DNA of 64,000 nt from G020354785 sp964461435. Its GTDB lineage: Bacteria > Bacteroidota > Bacteroidia > Bacteroidales > UBA10428. This document shows positions 17,916-26,580 of this stretch, piece by piece (position 1 is the stretch's first letter; every line of letters starts with the position of its first letter). The stretch covers positions 62,001 to 126,000 of the forward strand of contig CAYWUI010000001.1 in the NCBI GenBank assembly GCA_964461435.1, given 5' to 3'. A model generated the notes under the pieces. It made no database searches. It was not told the DNA's origin and saw only the letters and a program-made list of their open reading frames with translations. A program made the position numbers and the translations under genes.

Positions 17916-19490
17916 TTAGCTTTTGGGTTTGATTTTAAGTCGCTGGCCGGGTTTAATTTTTGAAGGATCCGAAATATTGTTTAACCTCATGATATCTGAA
18001 TCAGACACCCCGGGGTATTGTTTGGCAATATCCCATAAGGTATCTCCGGACCTTACTGTATAGTAAACATAATCACCGGATTCAGGAGGAGCAGTATTCG
18101 CGGTAGTTGAATTAACGGTTGCCGGTGCACCTATCATTTTTTGTTTCTCGGCAAATGTCATTGAGTTGATATTTTGATATTTGCTGACCTTATTCTTGGG
18201 AACATAAATTACAAGGTTCTGCCCGCTTCTTATCAGGTTTCGTCTTATATTATTCCAGTACCTCAGATCAGATACCCTGACATTGTACCAGCCTGCAATA
18301 TAACCGAGGTTGTCTCCTGATTTTACCCTGTAATAAAGTTTGGCAAGATTATCGGATGGCGGCTCATGCATATATCTGGAAGCGGTATATGTAGTCGGAC
18401 TCGTAATTATTTTTTCGGGATTAAAATATACCGAATCTTTATATGCAAATATTGAATCCTCAAAATCGATAAATTTGGAAATATATTCATGAGGTAGCCT
18501 GAGCGAGTAACTTTTATCTTTAGCAGGTATGATGTCCACACGGTACTGCGGATTCATATCCCTTAAAAGCTTTATTGGTATTCCCAGCACTTCAGATACC
18601 TGCATCAGGTGCAGTTCCTTATTTATCATTATTGTATCATTTGCAGGGGCAAGTTCAATTTTCTGCGGAGTGAGGTTATGTTCATTATAGAAATTCATGG
18701 TATATGTCGCAGCGATGTAAGCAGGCACATGGCCTCGGGTTTCCCTGGGGAGATAGAAATATATATCCCAGTAATTCCTTTTCCCTCCTGAACGCCTGAT
18801 AGCCCTGTTGACATTCCCGGGCCCACAATTATAGGCAGCAATAACAAGAATCCAGTCATTGTAAATCTTATAAAGATCCTGTATGAATTTGGCTGCAGCA
18901 TAGGTAGAATTTATAGGATCTCTTCTTTCATCAACAAGGGAGTTTATAGTGAGACCATATAATCTTCCTGTTCCATACATAAACTGCCATAAACCCACAG
19001 CCCTTGCCCTGGAATATGCCCGTGGATTTAAGGCAGACTCAATAATTGACATATATTTCAGTTCGTTTGGGATATTATAGCTGTCAAAAATTTCATCGAA
19101 TATAGGGAAATAATACTGGGCAAGGCCCAGCATCACTTCAACTGACTTTCTTTTCTTCTGCGTATAAACTTCGATATATTTTCTTACGATAGTATTATAG
19201 GAAAGCTCTACAACAGAGGGGATGCTTGAAATTCTGGCAATGTATACCGAGTCAGAAAAATCTGGAATAATACTGTCTGCAAGGAGCGAATATGAGTCTA
19301 TATCAGTAAGCAAAGAATTGCTGATATACCAAAGATTCAGCATACTGTCGAGGTTAGCTTCGAAGTTGGATACTATTATCTCGGAGTCGTATCTTTCCAA
19401 ATCAAGTGAATCGGTTCTTAATCCGATGGAATATGCATTAAAACTTAAGATAACAGTTGCAATTAATAATAGTCTGTTTTTTTTGTCCAT
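17916..19490 (-). CDS. mltD: MltD-like lytic murein transglycosylase with two LysM domains
   Basis: This protein has 524 residues from the ATG at 19490, which gives a clean signal peptide. An ATG at 19520 would overlap the preceding gene and put ten residues before it. The SLT domain has the catalytic Glu151 in IIESALNP, followed by AVGLWQFMYGTGRLYGL and AAYNCGPGNVNRAI. Two LysM domains bind peptidoglycan: YYRVKSGDNLGYIAGWYN and YYTVRSGDTLWDIAKQYP near the C-terminus. The enzyme cleaves glycan strands to 1,6-anhydroMurNAc ends in the periplasm. It is the fourth gene of the parA-parB-DUF5683 run, an order I recognise from other Bacteroidota genomes. Confidence 0.92.
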   Translation of the reverse strand: MDKKNRLLLIATVILSFNAYSIGLRTDSLDLERYDSEIIVSNFEANLDSMLNLWYISNSLLTDIDSYSLLADSIIPDFSDSVYIARISSIPSVVELSYNTIVRKYIEVYTQKKRKSVEVMLGLAQYYFPIFDEIFDSYNIPNELKYMSIIESALNPRAYSRARAVGLWQFMYGTGRLYGLTINSLVDERRDPINSTYAAAKFIQDLYKIYNDWILVIAAYNCGPGNVNRAIRRSGGKRNYWDIYFYLPRETRGHVPAYIAATYTMNFYNEHNLTPQKIELAPANDTIMINKELHLMQVSEVLGIPIKLLRDMNPQYRVDIIPAKDKSYSLRLPHEYISKFIDFEDSIFAYKDSVYFNPEKIITSPTTYTASRYMHEPPSDNLAKLYYRVKSGDNLGYIAGWYNVRVSDLRYWNNIRRNLIRSGQNLVIYVPKNKVSKYQNINSMTFAEKQKMIGAPATVNSTTANTAPPESGDYVYYTVRSGDTLWDIAKQYPGVSDSDIMRLNNISDPSKIKPGQRLKIKPKS

Positions 19491-19504
19491 AGCATTTAGA
19501 ATAA

Positions 19505-20116
19505 TTAAAACTTTATACACAATCGCATTCCCATTGAGCTGGCAAATACATCATTATTAATAAGTGCAGGGGTTAATTTAAAACTTATATCATCAGAAAT
19601 ATCATAATCGAGAAAGTATGTATCTATCATAGCATCGATGATATTAAGCAGGTACACTGCTGCAATACTTACAAGGGCATAATCTTTATATTTCCTGGCT
19701 TCTTCCTTGGCATTATAAAATATTTGCGCAATATTACTACCTCTAATCTCCCTTCCTCTGAATTCATAGGATGTCGGAGGGGGATCCATATAACTTACCT
19801 GAATATAGGCATCATTTAATTCTTTATAGTAGTAGTTGTTGTAAAAATATGTAAAAACAACTGCTCCTCCGATACCATAAATAATCGGCACCTTCCAGTA
19901 TTTGCGGTTATAAATTTGTCCCAGTCCTGGCAGTACGGCCGAATACAGCTGGGCCTTTATGGGAGAGTGGTTACTTACAAATACTGAATCATATATTACT
20001 TTTTGCCGCTGGGTATAAATATTTCTGCAGGGGAAGAATACCAAAACTATAATAAGGCAGAAGATGAATTTACTCAAATGTATGTTTAGTAATTTAAAAT
20101 ATTCATTCAGACGCAC
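19505..20116 (-). CDS. DUF5683 membrane protein
   Basis: This 203-residue protein has an N-terminal hydrophobic signal or anchor (about 15-35). The DUF5683 core is KAQLYSAVLPGLGQIYNRKYWK followed by the membrane segment VPIIYGIGGAVVFTYFY. A further hydrophobic segment comes near ALVSIAAVYLLNIIDA. The function is unknown. It begins 4 bases after the parB stop and is followed by mltD, so it probably works in segregation-linked envelope biology; this is inference from gene order only. Confidence 0.85.
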   Translation of the reverse strand: MRLNEYFKLLNIHLSKFIFCLIIVLVFFPCRNIYTQRQKVIYDSVFVSNHSPIKAQLYSAVLPGLGQIYNRKYWKVPIIYGIGGAVVFTYFYNNYYYKELNDAYIQVSYMDPPPTSYEFRGREIRGSNIAQIFYNAKEEARKYKDYALVSIAAVYLLNIIDAMIDTYFLDYDISDDISFKLTPALINNDVFASSMGMRLCIKF

Positions 20117-20120
20117 AATA

Positions 20121-21005
20121 TTATTTCATTTTTAAACTGTCAAAGATAGCTATAATTCTTTCCAGTTCTTCATCAGACTTAAAAGATATAACGATTTTGC
20201 CGGCTCCTTTATTGTTGCGTTTAAAATCTATGGTTGTCCTGAAAAATTCTGAAAGGTGCACTTTAAGATCCTCGTATTCTTTAGTCTGGCCATATGTTTT
20301 ACCTTCCTGTTCTTCGGGCCTGATTTTTAATTTATTAATCTTGCGCGCAAGTTCTTCCACTTTTCTTACTGACAGGTCTTCGTCAACAATTTTATAATAT
20401 AGTCTAAGCTGGCCATTGGTATCTTCGATGTTAACCAGGGCACGGGCATGGCCCATAGATATTTTATTTTCTTTCAGTCCCAGTTGAATTTCAGGAGGAA
20501 GTTTTAACAGCCTCAGATAGTTAGTGACAGTTGTTCTTTTTTTACCGACACGCTGGCTAAGATCTTCCTGAGTAAGGTTACATTCTTCAGTAAGTCGCTG
20601 GTAGCTTATTGCCACATCTATAGCATTTAAGTCTTCACGCTGGATATTTTCAACAAGAGCCATTTCCAGCATGTTCTGGTCGTTGGCTATACGCACGAAA
20701 GCCGGTATTTTCTTAAGACCTGCAATTTTTGCGGCTCTCAGTCTTCTTTCACCTGTAATTAACTGGTATTTATCATCGGTTATTTCCCTGACAGTTATGG
20801 GCACTACAATTCCCAGTTCTTTAACTGATGAGGCCAGTTCGTTAAGTGATTCCTCATCAATTTTTGACCGGGGCTGAAAGGGATTCATTTCTATCTTGTC
20901 AATAAATATTTCGGTGCCGCCGCTTATTTTTCCAATCAGCAGTTCTTTATCCTCTTCATCTATTAAAGCGCCTAATCCTCTTCCTAATGCATTTTTTCTG
21001 GCCAT
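20121..21005 (-). CDS. parB: Chromosome partitioning protein ParB
   Basis: This 294-residue protein is the ParB/Spo0J CTPase that loads and slides at parS. The N-terminal CTP-binding motif is GERRLRAAK. The segment ENIQREDLNAIDVA and the helix-turn-helix LTQEDLSQRVGKKRTTVTNYLRLL follow, then a lysine-rich linker and a C-terminal dimer domain. Box I (GGTEIFIDKIEMNPFQPR) is intact. It lies 4 bases from both parA and the DUF5683 gene, so these form a tight operon. No canonical parS was found in the window. Confidence 0.96.
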   Translation of the reverse strand: MARKNALGRGLGALIDEEDKELLIGKISGGTEIFIDKIEMNPFQPRSKIDEESLNELASSVKELGIVVPITVREITDDKYQLITGERRLRAAKIAGLKKIPAFVRIANDQNMLEMALVENIQREDLNAIDVAISYQRLTEECNLTQEDLSQRVGKKRTTVTNYLRLLKLPPEIQLGLKENKISMGHARALVNIEDTNGQLRLYYKIVDEDLSVRKVEELARKINKLKIRPEEQEGKTYGQTKEYEDLKVHLSEFFRTTIDFKRNNKGAGKIVISFKSDEELERIIAIFDSLKMK

Positions 21006-21009
21006 TTTG

Positions 21010-21810
21010 TTATTCGATTATTTTATCTTCATTACTAATTCTTGTCTCATTATTTTTTTGCAGAATCTCACGTGCAAGGTTAAGATAATTAACCGAACCT
21101 TTGGAATCGGCATCGTAAAGCACGACAGGTTTCCCGAAGCTAGGGGATTCGGTCAGTTTGATATTACGTTGAACTATGGTTTCGAAAACCATTTGCTGGA
21201 AATGTTTTCTTACCTCTTCGACAACCTGGTTTGAAAGACGTAAGCGGGCATCATACATCGTCAGCAGGAATCCTTCAATTTCAAGGTCAGGATTTAACCT
21301 GCCCTGGATTATTTTAATAGTATTCAGCAATTTTCCTAATCCTTCCAGCGCAAAATATTCACACTGTACCGGTATGATCACGGAATCGGCAGCAGTGAGG
21401 GCATTAACTGTAATAAGTCCCAATGACGGAGAACAATCCAGTAAAATATAATCATAAGGTTTATTTATCTTCTTAAGAACTTCCTTAAACATCTTTTCCC
21501 TGTTAGGCATATTTAACATCTCGATTTCGGCCCCAACAAGGTCTATATGTGAGGGTATCAGGTCCAGTCCTTCAATTTCGGTGGTTAAAATAATATCATT
21601 TGGATTTACTTCATTTATCAGGCATTCGTATATGCTTGTTTTTATGTTCCTGACATCAAATCCGATTCCTGAAGTAGCATTTGCCTGTGGATCAGCATCT
21701 ATCATCAGTACTTTTTTTTCAAGAACTGCCAGGCTGGCAGCCAGGTTAATTGCTGATGTGGTTTTGCCTACCCCTCCCTTTTGGTTTGCTATTGCTATTA
21801 TTTTGCCCAT
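21010..21810 (-). CDS. parA: Chromosome partitioning ATPase ParA/Soj
   Basis: This 266-residue ParA-type ATPase has the deviant Walker A KGGVGKTTSAINLAA at residues 11-25, the Walker A' VLMIDADPQANAT, and Walker B YILLDCSPSLGLITVNAL. It has no N-terminal DNA-binding extension, as expected for the chromosomal Soj type. It moves ParB-parS complexes along the nucleoid. It is the first gene of the seven-gene leftward run that ends with the MBOAT gene. Confidence 0.97.
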   Translation of the reverse strand: MGKIIAIANQKGGVGKTTSAINLAASLAVLEKKVLMIDADPQANATSGIGFDVRNIKTSIYECLINEVNPNDIILTTEIEGLDLIPSHIDLVGAEIEMLNMPNREKMFKEVLKKINKPYDYILLDCSPSLGLITVNALTAADSVIIPVQCEYFALEGLGKLLNTIKIIQGRLNPDLEIEGFLLTMYDARLRLSNQVVEEVRKHFQQMVFETIVQRNIKLTESPSFGKPVVLYDADSKGSVNYLNLAREILQKNNETRISNEDKIIE

Positions 21811-21862
21811 TGAAATGCCGGTTTTTTTAACAGATTATAATTTTACTTTTTTCTCAGACTTT

Positions 21863-21870
21863 CAAAAGTA
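21863..21870 (-). promoter_or_regulatory. Bacteroidota -7 box candidate for the parAB operon
   Basis: TACTTTTG on the minus strand matches TAnnTTTG exactly, 53 bases before the parA start. A TTG lies only 14 bases upstream of it, closer than the usual 19-21, so the -33 element is doubtful. Confidence 0.4.
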
Positions 21871-21931
21871 GTATTTTAAAAAATCAATGGATTTTTAATG
21901 AGATTTTGTTTTGTAAACAATTTTGTCTCTT

Positions 21932-21951
21932 TTATTAACATGTTATTAACA
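21932..21951 (+). repeat. Two tandem TTATTAACA 9-mers upstream of parA
   Basis: TTATTAACA occurs at 21932-21940 and again at 21943-21951, an 11-bp period that places both on the same helix face. It fits the relaxed DnaA-box form TTATNNACA. This could be a DnaA or ParB control site, or chance in AT-rich DNA. Confidence 0.35.
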
Positions 21952-22155
21952 ATCATTGATGTTTTAATTATATATCATACAATAATGATAATCTGATATT
22001 TTAAATTTAATAATACGCTTATACCAGGCTATTGAGACTAAAATAAAATCCTGCTGGAATTCGAATACTAAAGGATAAAATTTTACAGTGTAAGATATTT
22101 ATTCTGAATCAGGTTACTGGTACAGATTTAAAATAATCATAAATAAATTTAATTC

Positions 22156-22533
22156 TTAATCATTTACAACAAAATCAAATTTCAGTTCACTTAGTTCTTC
22201 CAGGCTTTTTCCGGCTTCAAACATTGATTCATCCTCAAGATCATAGTACCATTTAATTTTTAACGCAGCATCAGACTCTATCAAATCCTTACACTTTGAG
22301 AGGATCATTAAGAAATATTTGAGTGAAGATGTGTTAAAGTAATCAAACCTGAACTTAAACTCCGTAAGTTGATTTGGATTTTTAATATATTCATCCAGCC
22401 ATTTCACTATCGGTTCATAAAACTCATTTGCATTTTCAGGTCTTGATATTCCTGATATTTCAAAGATTTTTTTTTGCGGATTAAGAATTACCCTTGGAGA
22501 AAAATCTGTTGCTTCTACAGTATAAACTTTCAT
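22156..22533 (-). CDS. SiaC-like regulatory phosphoprotein (DUF1987)
   Basis: This 125-residue soluble protein matches the DUF1987/SiaC family along its length. In Pseudomonas, SiaC is phosphorylated on Thr68 and, when dephosphorylated, activates the diguanylate cyclase SiaD. Here the equivalent motif FDYFNTSSLKYFL places a threonine exactly at residue 68. The usual partners SiaA (phosphatase), SiaB (kinase) and SiaD are not in the window, so partners must lie elsewhere or the output differs. It is 125 bases after the glutaminyl cyclase gene on the same strand. Confidence 0.85.
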   Translation of the reverse strand: MKVYTVEATDFSPRVILNPQKKIFEISGISRPENANEFYEPIVKWLDEYIKNPNQLTEFKFRFDYFNTSSLKYFLMILSKCKDLIESDAALKIKWYYDLEDESMFEAGKSLEELSELKFDFVVND

Positions 22534-22658
22534 CGATTTATGATTTATTTAAATATACAAAAAATTGAAATAACTGGTAATTAAATAAAACAACAAATTA
22601 GCTTAAATCTTTTTAATATTGGTTAAAAGTTATTAATAATTTTATAAAAAATTTTAAC

Positions 22659-23780
22659 TCAGAAGTCAGTTATTTCAATTTCATATAAAACCGGCCAGTT
22701 TTTGCCTGTTATAAACAGGTGGTTATTATCAATATTAAAGGCAATACCGTTTAAAACCTTGTCTATATTATCCAGAGAGCCGGCAGGCATTAGCTTTTTC
22801 AAGTCCAGTTCGCCGGTCACTTTGCCTGTATTGGGATCAATAACGACAATTCTTGTATCTCCGTAAACATTGGCAAATATTTTTCCTTTTATATATTCCA
22901 GTTCATTTAAGTTCGATACTATTCCTTTATTGTCAAATACCTCAATCTGTCCTATTTGAGTGAAATATTCATGATCTATGAGATATATATTTGAGCTGCC
23001 GTCACTCATGAAAATTTTTTCACCGTCAGTTGCCAGTCCCCATCCTTCTCTTATCTGGTAATTAAACTTTCTTATAAGGTCCAGGGTATTTTTATTATAA
23101 ATAAATCCCACCTGTGTTTTGTAAGTGATTTGATATATATTATCATTTATAATTACTATGCCTTCGCCAAAAATATGCTGGTCAATGTCCAGTTTCTTAA
23201 CAGGGATGCCGCTTTTTATGTCAACTTTTCGTAATGATGATTGTCCCTGTTTCCCTGTCCCTTCGTATATGTAACCATCATCATATGCTAATCCCTGTGT
23301 ATAGGCATTCTCATCATGGGGAAATTTATTGATCACTTTATAATTATAAGTTTTCGGGATTATGTCGGAAAGTAAAATAAAAGATACTGCATGACTTTCT
23401 TTTAAACTGTCATTGTAGTAAATAACTGTTTTGACAGTATTTTTTCCGACACCGGCATTTTCAGAAATCCACCGCGCACTTTCGAAATCACTTGTTTTTG
23501 CCTGAATAAGCAAACTATTGGCGAAGAAAAGTACAGAATCAATTACGATATTTTTTTTCTTAATGGACAATTTAATCTCAACCGTGTCACCGCATACAAA
23601 TACTTCATTATTTTTCGGGGTTTTAATAGCCGTGATATATTTTTTTTCTGAGCTGCCGGATGAACTGGCAGAATATCTATTATTGGAATTGGTCTCTTTG
23701 CAACTGTTAAGATTAAGAATAACGGAAAGGGCCAGTATATATTTTAAGGAAGTAATTAATCTGTAAAGGATTGTATTCAT
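22659..23780 (-). CDS. Glutaminyl-peptide cyclotransferase-like lipoprotein
   Basis: This 373-residue lipoprotein has the lipobox LNLNSC near residue 27. The N-terminal half (about 45-135) is a beta-rich Ig-like region. The C-terminal half is the plant-type glutamine cyclotransferase five-bladed propeller: NAYTQGLAYDDGYIYEGTG, FGEGIVIINDNIYQITYK, EGWGLATDGEKIFMSDGSS, LNELEYIKGKIFANVYG and LNGIAF. These enzymes turn N-terminal glutamine into pyroglutamate. In Bacteroidota many T9SS and lipoprotein substrates gain pyroglutamate after signal cleavage, which is a plausible role. It lies 14 bases after the HAD gene. Confidence 0.88.
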   Translation of the reverse strand: MNTILYRLITSLKYILALSVILNLNSCKETNSNNRYSASSSGSSEKKYITAIKTPKNNEVFVCGDTVEIKLSIKKKNIVIDSVLFFANSLLIQAKTSDFESARWISENAGVGKNTVKTVIYYNDSLKESHAVSFILLSDIIPKTYNYKVINKFPHDENAYTQGLAYDDGYIYEGTGKQGQSSLRKVDIKSGIPVKKLDIDQHIFGEGIVIINDNIYQITYKTQVGFIYNKNTLDLIRKFNYQIREGWGLATDGEKIFMSDGSSNIYLIDHEYFTQIGQIEVFDNKGIVSNLNELEYIKGKIFANVYGDTRIVVIDPNTGKVTGELDLKKLMPAGSLDNIDKVLNGIAFNIDNNHLFITGKNWPVLYEIEITDF

Positions 23781-23794
23781 AAAGATTGTAAAAT

Positions 23795-24220
23795 TTATCT
23801 GAACAGCTTTTTCAGCCTGCTGCCAACTTTTGTCGTACCTTTGGCAAGTGTTCCCAGTTCGTTATATTCACTATCAGCAAAATCGGGATTCAGTATTTGC
23901 CATATTTCGCTCCACCCCAGAAATCCTCCAACATTCCTGTCATCAATGAACAGGTCAACATCAATTTTCCTGCTTATTGTTACGGGATCGAATTCTTCTT
24001 CAGGGTAGCTTTTATTAACCGCATAAAATTCAAGGCCTTTTCTTTTGCAATATTCTATTGCTTCATCAAGCTCTTTACCATGTCTGAATGTCCATAATAT
24101 AAGTTGGTGTCCCAGTTTCTGCAGCTGCTTAAGAGTTTCAAATGCAAATAATTTCTCTTCACCAATCTGGGGATATCTGTGCTCAACAATAGTTCCGTCA
24201 AAATCAACAGCAATTTTCAT
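23795..24220 (-). CDS. Small HAD hydrolase, BT0820 type
   Basis: This 141-residue cytoplasmic protein starts with the HAD motif I VDFDGTIVEHRYP (nucleophile Asp7, acid/base Asp9). ILWTFRHGKELDEAIEYCK matches motif II, and the C-terminal IDVDLFIDDRNVGG matches motif IV. The length and sequence fit the BT0820 group of minimal capless HAD proteins in Bacteroidota. The substrate is unknown. It is first in a leftward group with the glutaminyl cyclase and the SiaC-like gene. Confidence 0.85.
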   Translation of the reverse strand: MKIAVDFDGTIVEHRYPQIGEEKLFAFETLKQLQKLGHQLILWTFRHGKELDEAIEYCKRKGLEFYAVNKSYPEEEFDPVTISRKIDVDLFIDDRNVGGFLGWSEIWQILNPDFADSEYNELGTLAKGTTKVGSRLKKLFR

Positions 24221-24569
24221 ATTTAATAGTACTCCTAAAAAGTTTAATTTACAATTAATAAAGTAAAAATAATGATCACATCCGGAATTATCCTTTTATC
24301 GATAATTTGTCAAGATATGCAAATATTTGATTTCTCAAAAATACTAATTATTTAATATTAAGTAAAACTAAATACCAGCTGCTAAGTTTTAACCATTACA
24401 GTTCGTGATTTACAGATATTTAAGTAATGGTACGTTATAACAGGTTCATAATATTTTTCGCCTTTAATAATATTTTTACCAGTATACTGACAAAGGCAGA
24501 ATTACCTAAAGCATTTATACATGGTTATATATTTCTAAATTTTTGTAACTTTATTATAAAAAATACATT
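24221..24569. other. 349-base intergenic region between divergent genes
   Basis: It is very AT-rich and no gene or RNA is recognised. A 10-bp perfect palindrome, CAAATATTTG, is at 24320-24329. TAACTTTA about 24 bases before the pssA start is a 7-of-8 match to the -7 box, without a clear -33. Confidence 0.4.
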
Positions 24570-25328
24570 ATGAAAAAGGCAATACCTTCAGTGCTGACCT
24601 GTCTTGCACTTATTTCAGGATCTATTTCAATAGTATATTCACTGCAGAAGGAGATGTTGGTTTATGCAGGCTATTTCATTATTATTGCAGCAGTTTTTGA
24701 TTTTCTTGACGGATTTTTTGCGAGATTACTGAATTCCGTATCAAATTTTGGTGTTCACCTGGACTCTCTGTCAGATATTGTCAGTTTTGGAATAGCTCCT
24801 TCGATGATTTTGTACCGGTTGATACTTTTTACGCTGGTTAACACTGCCCATGGTTCAAGATTAGATATTGACTCACCCGGCATTGAGAATGAACTGATAC
24901 TTTATTCGGCCTTTCTTATTGGGGTTTTTTCTGCTTTACGGCTTGCCAGGTTTAATATTGATGATGAGCAAAAGATTTTCTTTAAAGGATTGCCAACGCC
25001 GGCAAGTGCTATTTTAATCGCTTCCATAGGAATTAACCATGATATTTATTTTCTGCTTTTTAAGACTAATGAAAATATATATAATATATATTCCCTGATA
25101 ACTTTATTAGCTTTGATAATAGTAATCTGTTTTTTGTTAGTGTCAAATATCCGTATGTTTTCGTTGAAGTTTAAAAATACAAGTTTTAAGGGCAATAGTA
25201 TACGTTATATATTTTTATTACTTTCTGCACTAGTCATAGTATTTTTTGGAATTAAGGGATTGGCGCCAATAATTGCGCTCTATATTTTAATGTCCATAAT
25301 AAATAACTGGTTTATCAGGATGGAATAA
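24570..25328 (+). CDS. pssA: CDP-diacylglycerol-serine O-phosphatidyltransferase
   Basis: This 252-residue integral membrane enzyme makes phosphatidylserine, the precursor of phosphatidylethanolamine. The CDP-alcohol phosphotransferase signature is complete: DFLDGFFAR, eight residues, then GVHLDSLSD (the D-x2-DG-x2-AR-x8-G-x3-D-x3-D pattern). About seven to eight hydrophobic helices fit the family. The following segment IVSFGIAPS is typical of PssA. It stands alone between leftward groups; no phosphatidylserine decarboxylase gene is nearby. Confidence 0.94.
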   Translation: MKKAIPSVLTCLALISGSISIVYSLQKEMLVYAGYFIIIAAVFDFLDGFFARLLNSVSNFGVHLDSLSDIVSFGIAPSMILYRLILFTLVNTAHGSRLDIDSPGIENELILYSAFLIGVFSALRLARFNIDDEQKIFFKGLPTPASAILIASIGINHDIYFLLFKTNENIYNIYSLITLLALIIVICFLLVSNIRMFSLKFKNTSFKGNSIRYIFLLLSALVIVFFGIKGLAPIIALYILMSIINNWFIRME

Positions 25329-25412
25329 TATTGGGACAATCAGCAGATAGCTTACGGTAATAAGTCCCGGTCAGGATAAAAGCATAATTATTGATCTTAA
25401 GTACATTTTTAA

Positions 25413-26567
25413 TCAATAAATATGTGTTTCTTTTTTTATCTCCCCCAGTTCGATTTTCTTCTTGCTTATTGCTTTCCATGTATAATATATATAGGCAAAA
25501 ACAAATGGTATCAACAGCGATACATAACTCATAACAGTCAGTGTGTATTTGCTCGAACTGCTGTTTTCTATTGTCAGTGAGTTTTGCAGATTAAATGTTG
25601 ACGGATAATATGCAGTATTGTTGAATCCTGCTATTATAAACAAGGAAAATACCACCATGATGGTGCCCGGACCTGCAAACCATAAGCCCCTTGTATATTC
25701 TGATAATATTGACCTTCCTATTCCGAAAATGACAAGCACGGTGCCTGAAATAAAAAGAACTCCCGCTGCAGGAATCTCTATGAGATTATGCAGGTATTTG
25801 AATTTTTCCATTTTTATGATATTTGTTTCCGGGTTATATGCAAAACCCTCCTTAAGCATAAGAATAATTATAAATATTATAAAAAACCCGAGAAATGGCA
25901 GTGCGTTGATTTTAAGTTGCAGTCGTGCTCTTTTAATGATGCCGGAATTTTCGATGCTGTTCATGAAATATAATAAAGCAAGAGTCCTGGCAAGGAAGAA
26001 AACTGCAAATCCCAGTGAAAGGTTATGAAGATTAATAATAGCTTCAAGTCCGTGAAAAGGAGTTTCCCATCTCGAAATTATCGGATTGCAGGGGTTAACG
26101 ATATTACTGAAATTTACTGAGAATTTTGAACCGTTAAAAAATGTTCCTACGGTGGTGCCTAATAATGTAGTACCAAGTACACCATTTATATACAGGAATA
26201 TCTCATATGTTTTATGTCCGAACAGGTTATTTGGCTTCGAACGAAACTCATATGCAACAGCCTGGATAACAAAGCAGAAGAGAACGGTGGTCCATAACCA
26301 GTAAGCCCCCCCGAAACTTGTTGCATAGAATAAAGGGAAAGAAGCAAATAATGAGCCCCCAAATGTAACGAGAGTAGTAAATGTAAATTCCCATTTCCGT
26401 CCAAGGGCATTTACAATAACTGTCCTTTCATCTTCATTTTTCCCAATGGCATATATAAGGGTCTGCCCTCCCTGGACGAAAAGCAGAAATACAAGAACAG
26501 CCCCAAGCAATGAGATGATTAACCACCAGTACTGTTGCAGTGTTAAATATGATAATGATTCAAACAT
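25413..26567 (-). CDS. cydB: Cytochrome bd ubiquinol oxidase subunit II
   Basis: This 384-residue polytopic membrane protein begins MFESLSYLTLQQYWWLIISLLGAV, with FVQGGQTL in place of the usual FDLGVG-type motif and WEFTFTTLVTFGGSLFASFPLFYA near the N-terminus. It pairs with CydA, 13 bases upstream, to form the quinol:O2 oxidoreductase used at low oxygen. It is the last gene of the cyd group; the tail is lysine- and glutamate-rich. Confidence 0.94.
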   Translation of the reverse strand: MFESLSYLTLQQYWWLIISLLGAVLVFLLFVQGGQTLIYAIGKNEDERTVIVNALGRKWEFTFTTLVTFGGSLFASFPLFYATSFGGAYWLWTTVLFCFVIQAVAYEFRSKPNNLFGHKTYEIFLYINGVLGTTLLGTTVGTFFNGSKFSVNFSNIVNPCNPIISRWETPFHGLEAIINLHNLSLGFAVFFLARTLALLYFMNSIENSGIIKRARLQLKINALPFLGFFIIFIIILMLKEGFAYNPETNIIKMEKFKYLHNLIEIPAAGVLFISGTVLVIFGIGRSILSEYTRGLWFAGPGTIMVVFSLFIIAGFNNTAYYPSTFNLQNSLTIENSSSSKYTLTVMSYVSLLIPFVFAYIYYTWKAISKKKIELGEIKKETHIY

Positions 26568-26580
26568 ATTCTTTCCCTTC

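Larger units (their letters stand above)
21811..22155. other. 345-base AT-rich intergenic region upstream of parA
   Basis: No gene is seen. It holds a -7-like box for parA and two tandem DnaA-box-like 9-mers, listed separately. A TTGTAAACAA segment at about 21911-21920 adds a further near-palindrome. The part next to the SiaC-like gene (22020-22155) shows nothing I can name. Confidence 0.5.

Noticed and set aside
21060..21080. CTCACGTG in parA as a possible parS
   Set aside because: The known parS form TGTTTCACGTGAAACA is not approached on either side; the match is only the CACGTG core within coding DNA.
24320..24329. Palindrome CAAATATTTG as an operator
   Set aside because: A single 10-bp AT-rich palindrome is expected by chance in this composition, and it has no partner or promoter beside it.
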